A stretch of 40,997 nucleotides of DNA. Origin: an uncultured Candidatus Poseidoniales archaeon (GTDB taxonomy: Archaea; Thermoplasmatota; Poseidoniia; Poseidoniales; Poseidoniaceae). Both the position numbers and the translations under genes were made by a program. The stretch lies in contig CAJJCP010000006.1 of assembly GCA_905182715.1 (NCBI GenBank), positions 1-40,997 of the forward strand. Direction: 5' to 3'. Below the pieces are notes generated by a model, which had not been told where the DNA came from, made no database searches, and saw nothing but the letters and a program-made list of their open reading frames with translations. This document shows positions 40,978-40,997 of the stretch, piece by piece; within the stretch, counting starts at the first letter, position 1; each line of letters opens with the position of its first letter.

Positions 40978-40997
40978 TGCTGCGCGACATATTTGTC

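Noticed and set aside
1-40997. CRISPR array
   Set aside because: No regularly spaced direct repeats with unique spacers were seen; the repeats found are few and irregularly placed.

Overview
The window reads as a chromosome segment of a marine euryarchaeon, most likely Poseidoniales (Marine Group II) or a close relative. This placement is inferred from gene content, not from a marker phylogeny. Archaeal signs are a FEN-1 flap endonuclease with a C-terminal PCNA-binding tail, a THUMP-type tRNA m2G10 methyltransferase, tRNAs without encoded CCA, TATA boxes 22-30 bases before leaderless starts, and secreted proteins ending in PGF-CTERM-like tails. Bacterial-type genes (homodimeric pyruvate dehydrogenase E1, RibD, an aa3-type cytochrome c oxidase operon, an Hc1-like protein) sit among them, as is common in this lineage.

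Layout. 0-9.5 kb: tRNA-Arg, a YkgJ-like protein, TrmG10, FEN-1, a class III CoA-transferase, a multipass membrane protein, an Hc1-like basic protein, AceE, a membrane-anchored hypothetical and a SnoaL-like protein. 9.56-18.43 kb: an AT-rich genomic island bounded by an 11-bp direct repeat. It carries a serine recombinase and a defence-type cluster: an Eco57I-like N6-adenine methyltransferase plus an unknown partner on one strand, and a PLD-nuclease/SF2-helicase fusion, a small protein, a DndD-like SMC ATPase and a second small protein on the other. The island appears to split a Rieske oxygenase/cupin gene pair (18.4-19.9 kb) from the SnoaL-like gene (9.1-9.5 kb). 20-29 kb: a DUF3592 protein, an aldo/keto reductase and a set of surface or secreted proteins: a cupredoxin-like protein, an LVIVD propeller, a PGF-CTERM protein, a protein with a pilin-like hydrophobic segment, and an SGNH-GH43 lipoprotein. 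Their intergenic spaces hold two families of imperfect repeats. 29-34 kb: a YjdF-like membrane protein, RibD, a diacylglycerol-kinase-family protein, a lipoprotein with an in-frame stop, and tRNA-Ser. 34-41 kb: one minus-strand respiratory operon, coxB-coxA-coxC-coxD-sco, in which CoxA has an extra secreted domain at its N-terminus and the Sco protein continues into extra extracellular domains and a sorting tail.

Quality caveat: at least five genes (aceE, the recombinase, the Rieske oxygenase, the PGF-CTERM protein and sco) are interrupted by single-base shifts that are easily repaired by adding or removing one base, and a sixth carries an in-frame TGA. Many at once suggests residual indel errors in the assembly rather than widespread gene decay, so broken genes are described as the intact genes they probably represent.
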